From contig DLGS01000142.1 of assembly GCA_002482815.1 (NCBI GenBank), forward strand, positions 1-7,387: 7,387 nucleotides of DNA, written 5' to 3'. The notes under the pieces are model-generated. The model was not told where the DNA came from. It was given only the letters and a program-made list of their open reading frames with translations, and did not search any database. The DNA is from Bacteroidetes bacterium UBA7688 (lineage in GTDB: Bacteria; Bacteroidota; Bacteroidia; Chitinophagales; Chitinophagaceae). This document shows, piece by piece, positions 5,544 through 7,387 of this stretch (positions within the stretch are counted from its first letter, which is position 1; the number at the start of each line of letters is the position of its first letter). Made by a program: the position numbers and the translations under genes.

Positions 5544-6832
5544 ATCCCCTTTAGCATGGTACCAAACCGGAGATGGTAATCCCGTTCCAGATTTTCACGA
5601 TGCATCGGGTGTGCAATTCCGGTTAATAGCCTTGCACGCTGTTCCATGTTTTTTCCATAAAGATTTACAATCCCATACTCCGTAGCCACATAATGAACGT
5701 GACCACGGGTTGTCACCACACCTGCACCGGGTTTCAGCAGAGATACGATTCGCGACAAGCCACTTTTGGTTGTTGAAGGAAGAGCAATGATTGGTTTCCC
5801 TCCTACCGACAATGAGGCGCCGCGCATAAAATCCATTTGCCCGCCTATACCGGAATACTGATACGTACCAATTGAATCGGCACAAACCTGACCTGTAATA
5901 TCAATTTCTATAGCACTGTTGATGGAAACCACTTTTGGATTTCTACGGATTACATCGGTATCATTGACAAAACCAACATCCATACAAGCCACTGAAGGAT
6001 TGTTATCGACAAAATCGTACAGTTTCCTTGTGCCCAGAACAAATGAAGTCACAATTTTGCCACAGGCCACTTTTTTATACTCGTTGGTAATCACACCCTT
6101 TTCAACCAAAGGCAAAATACCATTTGAAAACATTTCTGTATGAATTCCTAAACCTTTATGATGAATCAGCGCATTCAATACTGCATCCGGAATACCGCCA
6201 ATTCCCATTTGCAAGGTCGAACCATCTTCTATCAAAGCAGCAATTTCATTTCCGATCTTTTCAACGACTGGCGATATTTCTGCGGCATAATCCACCTCAG
6301 GCAATTCGGATTCTTCCCACACCATGGCAGCAAATTTGGAGACATGAACAATACCATCACCCAGCACCCTTGGCATCCGGGGATTGACTTGCGCAATAAT
6401 CAGGCGTGCGTTTCTGACGGCACTCAATGCTGCATCAACAGAAGTTCCAAGCGTACAAAAGCCGTGTTGATCAGGAGGCGAAACCTGTATCAGCGCAACA
6501 TCCAGCGATAAAATTTTCTGGTCGAACAAGCGGGGAATTTCACTGAGAAACACAGGAACATAATCGCCGGAATGTTCATTCACCCATGCGCGAACATTGC
6601 CTGATACAAACAAAGAATTCAGGTTAAAGCTTTCGAATACTTCGGGTCGGTTCCAATCGAAAGAACCATAAGTACTGATAGAAACGAGCTCGACATTATG
6701 AATAGTTCCTGCTCTTTTCAATAAGGCATTAACAAGACTGACTGGTGTTGCTGCACAACCATGGATAAATACTCTGTCTCCGTTCCCGACGAGCGCTACG
6801 GCTTCATCTGCACTAATAAATTTCAAATTCAT
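5540..6832 (-). CDS. Acetyl-CoA hydrolase / 4-hydroxybutyrate-type CoA-transferase
   Basis: A 430-residue cytosolic enzyme that moves CoA between carboxylic acids such as acetate and another short acid, through a glutamyl-CoA thioester. Family marks are clear: GDRVFIHG at 18-25; VSPPDQHGFCTLGTSVDAA at 117-135; PRVLGDG at 154-160; MGIGGIPDAVLNAL at 209-222; GIHTEMFSNG at 229-238, in which E233 matches the catalytic Glu of 4-hydroxybutyrate CoA-transferases; SGIGGQMDF at 327-335, the CoA-binding glycine-rich turn; and TTRGHVHYVATEYGIVNLYGKN at 374-395. Length and both domains (about 1-185 and 195-430) are as usual for the family. The ATG at 6832 gives the expected N-terminus. Substrate preference (acetate, butyrate, propionate, 4-hydroxybutyrate or succinate) cannot be read from sequence. 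The gene converges on the ceramidase-like gene, the two stop codons overlapping in CTAA at 5540-5543. A TAAATATG sequence at 6890-6883 on the minus strand could be a weak -7 box. Confidence 0.92.
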   Translation of the reverse strand: MNLKFISADEAVALVGNGDRVFIHGCAATPVSLVNALLKRAGTIHNVELVSISTYGSFDWNRPEVFESFNLNSLFVSGNVRAWVNEHSGDYVPVFLSEIPRLFDQKILSLDVALIQVSPPDQHGFCTLGTSVDAALSAVRNARLIIAQVNPRMPRVLGDGIVHVSKFAAMVWEESELPEVDYAAEISPVVEKIGNEIAALIEDGSTLQMGIGGIPDAVLNALIHHKGLGIHTEMFSNGILPLVEKGVITNEYKKVACGKIVTSFVLGTRKLYDFVDNNPSVACMDVGFVNDTDVIRRNPKVVSINSAIEIDITGQVCADSIGTYQYSGIGGQMDFMRGASLSVGGKPIIALPSTTKSGLSRIVSLLKPGAGVVTTRGHVHYVATEYGIVNLYGKNMEQRARLLTGIAHPMHRENLERDYHLRFGTMLKGI

Positions 6833-6882
6833 CTTGGCACGAAATTAAACTAATCTGCAGCCAGGAATAAGATTTATCTCAT

Positions 6883-6890
6883 CATATTTA
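6883..6890 (-). promoter_or_regulatory. Weak candidate -7 box for the CoA-transferase gene
   Basis: The minus strand reads TAAATATG, seven of eight matches to TAnnTTTG, about 50 bases before the ATG at 6832. A TTTG lies 16 bases upstream of it, shorter than the usual 19-21. The 168-base gap between this gene and the upstream dehydrogenase gene, with a probable terminator in it, makes a separate promoter likely, but this box is only a candidate. Confidence 0.22.
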
Positions 6891-6943
6891 CTGATTCGTA
6901 TCAATCCAAATTTCAGCTAATACACCATTTTAACGTAAACAAA

Positions 6944-6971
6944 GACAGTGATGGATAATTCCGTAACTGTC
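6944..6971 (-). terminator. Probable terminator of the sorbosone dehydrogenase gene
   Basis: GACAGT at 6944-6949 pairs with ACTGTC at 6966-6971, and inside the loop GGA at 6953-6955 pairs with TCC at 6960-6962. On the minus strand the hairpin begins about 30 bases after the stop at 7001 and is followed by TTTGTTT. The stem is short and the T-run is interrupted by G, so termination strength is uncertain. Confidence 0.5.
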
Positions 6972-7000
6972 TGTTGCGTATAGAAACCAAGAGTAGAAAA

Positions 7001-7387
7001 CTATTTTTTGCTTACCCGCCAAATACGGTCATTCACATCATCGGTAATCAGTAATGAGCCATCACCCAACATCGCCACCCCAACCGGTCTGCCGTACACT
7101 TCTTTTTCTTCCGTTTCTGATTTTTTGAAACCGGTTAAAAAATCCGAAGCCGGTCCGCTTGGCTCGCCATTTTTGAAGGGGACATACACAACTTTATACC
7201 CTGCAAGTACCGACCTGTTCCAGGAACCATGTTGGGCAATAAACGCACCTCCCTGGTATTTTTGAGGAAATGATGAACCTGTATAAAATAACAGTCCCAG
7301 TGAGGCAGTATGCGCGCCAAGCGATACATCCGGCACAATAGCCTTTGCCACAAGATCGGGCCGTTTCACTTCCATTCGCGGATCTTC
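7001..7387 (-). CDS. PQQ-dependent sorbosone/glucose dehydrogenase family protein (C-terminal end only)
   Basis: The reading frame is open to the right edge; the first four codons inside the window read E-D-P-R before an internal Met, so that ATG (7375) is not the true start. The 128 visible residues match the last blades of the soluble beta-propeller sugar dehydrogenases that use PQQ to oxidise aldoses or sorbosone in the periplasm. Diagnostic phrases are LGAHTASLGLLFYTGSSFP, then QGGAFIAQHGSWNRS, then GYKVVYVPF, DFLTGF, YGRPVGVAMLGDGSLLITDD and a terminal IWRVSKK. HGSWNRS followed by GRPVGV and DDxxxRIWR is the typical C-terminal order for L-sorbosone dehydrogenase-type proteins. Most of the protein, including any signal peptide and most of the active site, lies outside the window. 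It ends at TAG 7001-7003, with a probable terminator downstream. Substrate cannot be assigned. Confidence 0.85.
   Translation of the reverse strand, partial: EDPRMEVKRPDLVAKAIVPDVSLGAHTASLGLLFYTGSSFPQKYQGGAFIAQHGSWNRSVLAGYKVVYVPFKNGEPSGPASDFLTGFKKSETEEKEVYGRPVGVAMLGDGSLLITDDVNDRIWRVSKK

Noticed and set aside
5598..5615. Peptide HPMHRE is present in both the CoA-transferase C-terminus and the rhomboid (residues 113-118)
   Set aside because: Only six residues, with different surrounding sequence and unrelated folds; coincidence.
3729..6832. Possible sphingolipid-degradation unit (ceramidase plus CoA-transferase)
   Set aside because: The genes are convergent and the CoA-transferase family normally acts on short-chain acids, not long-chain fatty acids; the link is not supported.

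Overview
The window looks like ordinary chromosomal DNA from a member of the Bacteroidota, most probably a Chitinophagaceae-like or other Sphingobacteriia-type organism. This is inferred from the AT-rich base composition, the scarcity of Shine-Dalgarno sequences before most starts, a -7 box of TAnnTTTG type upstream of one gene, and the protein types present: secreted proteins with short signal peptides ending in SQ or AQ, a glycine-zipper lipoprotein, and a rhomboid with an N-terminal soluble domain. No tRNA, rRNA, CRISPR array, insertion sequence or phage gene is visible.

Layout from left to right. (1) Bases 1-319, minus strand: the N-terminal part of an unrecognised small secreted protein that runs off the left edge. 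(2) Bases 320-549: a regulatory interval with a repeated AT-rich motif and palindrome upstream of gene 1, and a strong hairpin/T-tract terminator plus a second hairpin downstream of gene 2. (3) Bases 550-1032, minus: a glycine-zipper lipoprotein. (4) Bases 1033-1179: a divergent intergenic region with two tandem direct repeats. (5) Bases 1180-2541, plus: a polytopic Wzy-type oligosaccharide repeat-unit polymerase with no glycosyltransferase neighbours. (6) Bases 2643-3620, plus: a rhomboid intramembrane serine protease starting at GTG. (7) Bases 3729-5543, plus: a secreted neutral-ceramidase-family protein in which the position of the usual nucleophilic serine is threonine and the C-terminal Ig-like domain is absent. 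(8) Bases 5540-6832, minus: an acetyl-CoA hydrolase / 4-hydroxybutyrate-type CoA-transferase whose stop codon overlaps that of the ceramidase gene. (9) Bases 7001-7387, minus: the C-terminal end of a PQQ-dependent sorbosone/glucose dehydrogenase, cut by the right edge.

The genes do not form one obvious pathway. The three plus-strand genes are spaced by about 100 bases and could be co-transcribed, but their functions (cell-surface polysaccharide, membrane proteolysis, ceramide hydrolysis) are linked only loosely through the cell envelope. Ceramidase and CoA-transferase together could in principle release and activate fatty acids, but they are convergent, so this is speculation. I did not find a convincing new multi-gene system. 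The most interesting single item is the altered active site and truncated architecture of the ceramidase-like protein, followed by the small repeat architectures in the intergenic regions.
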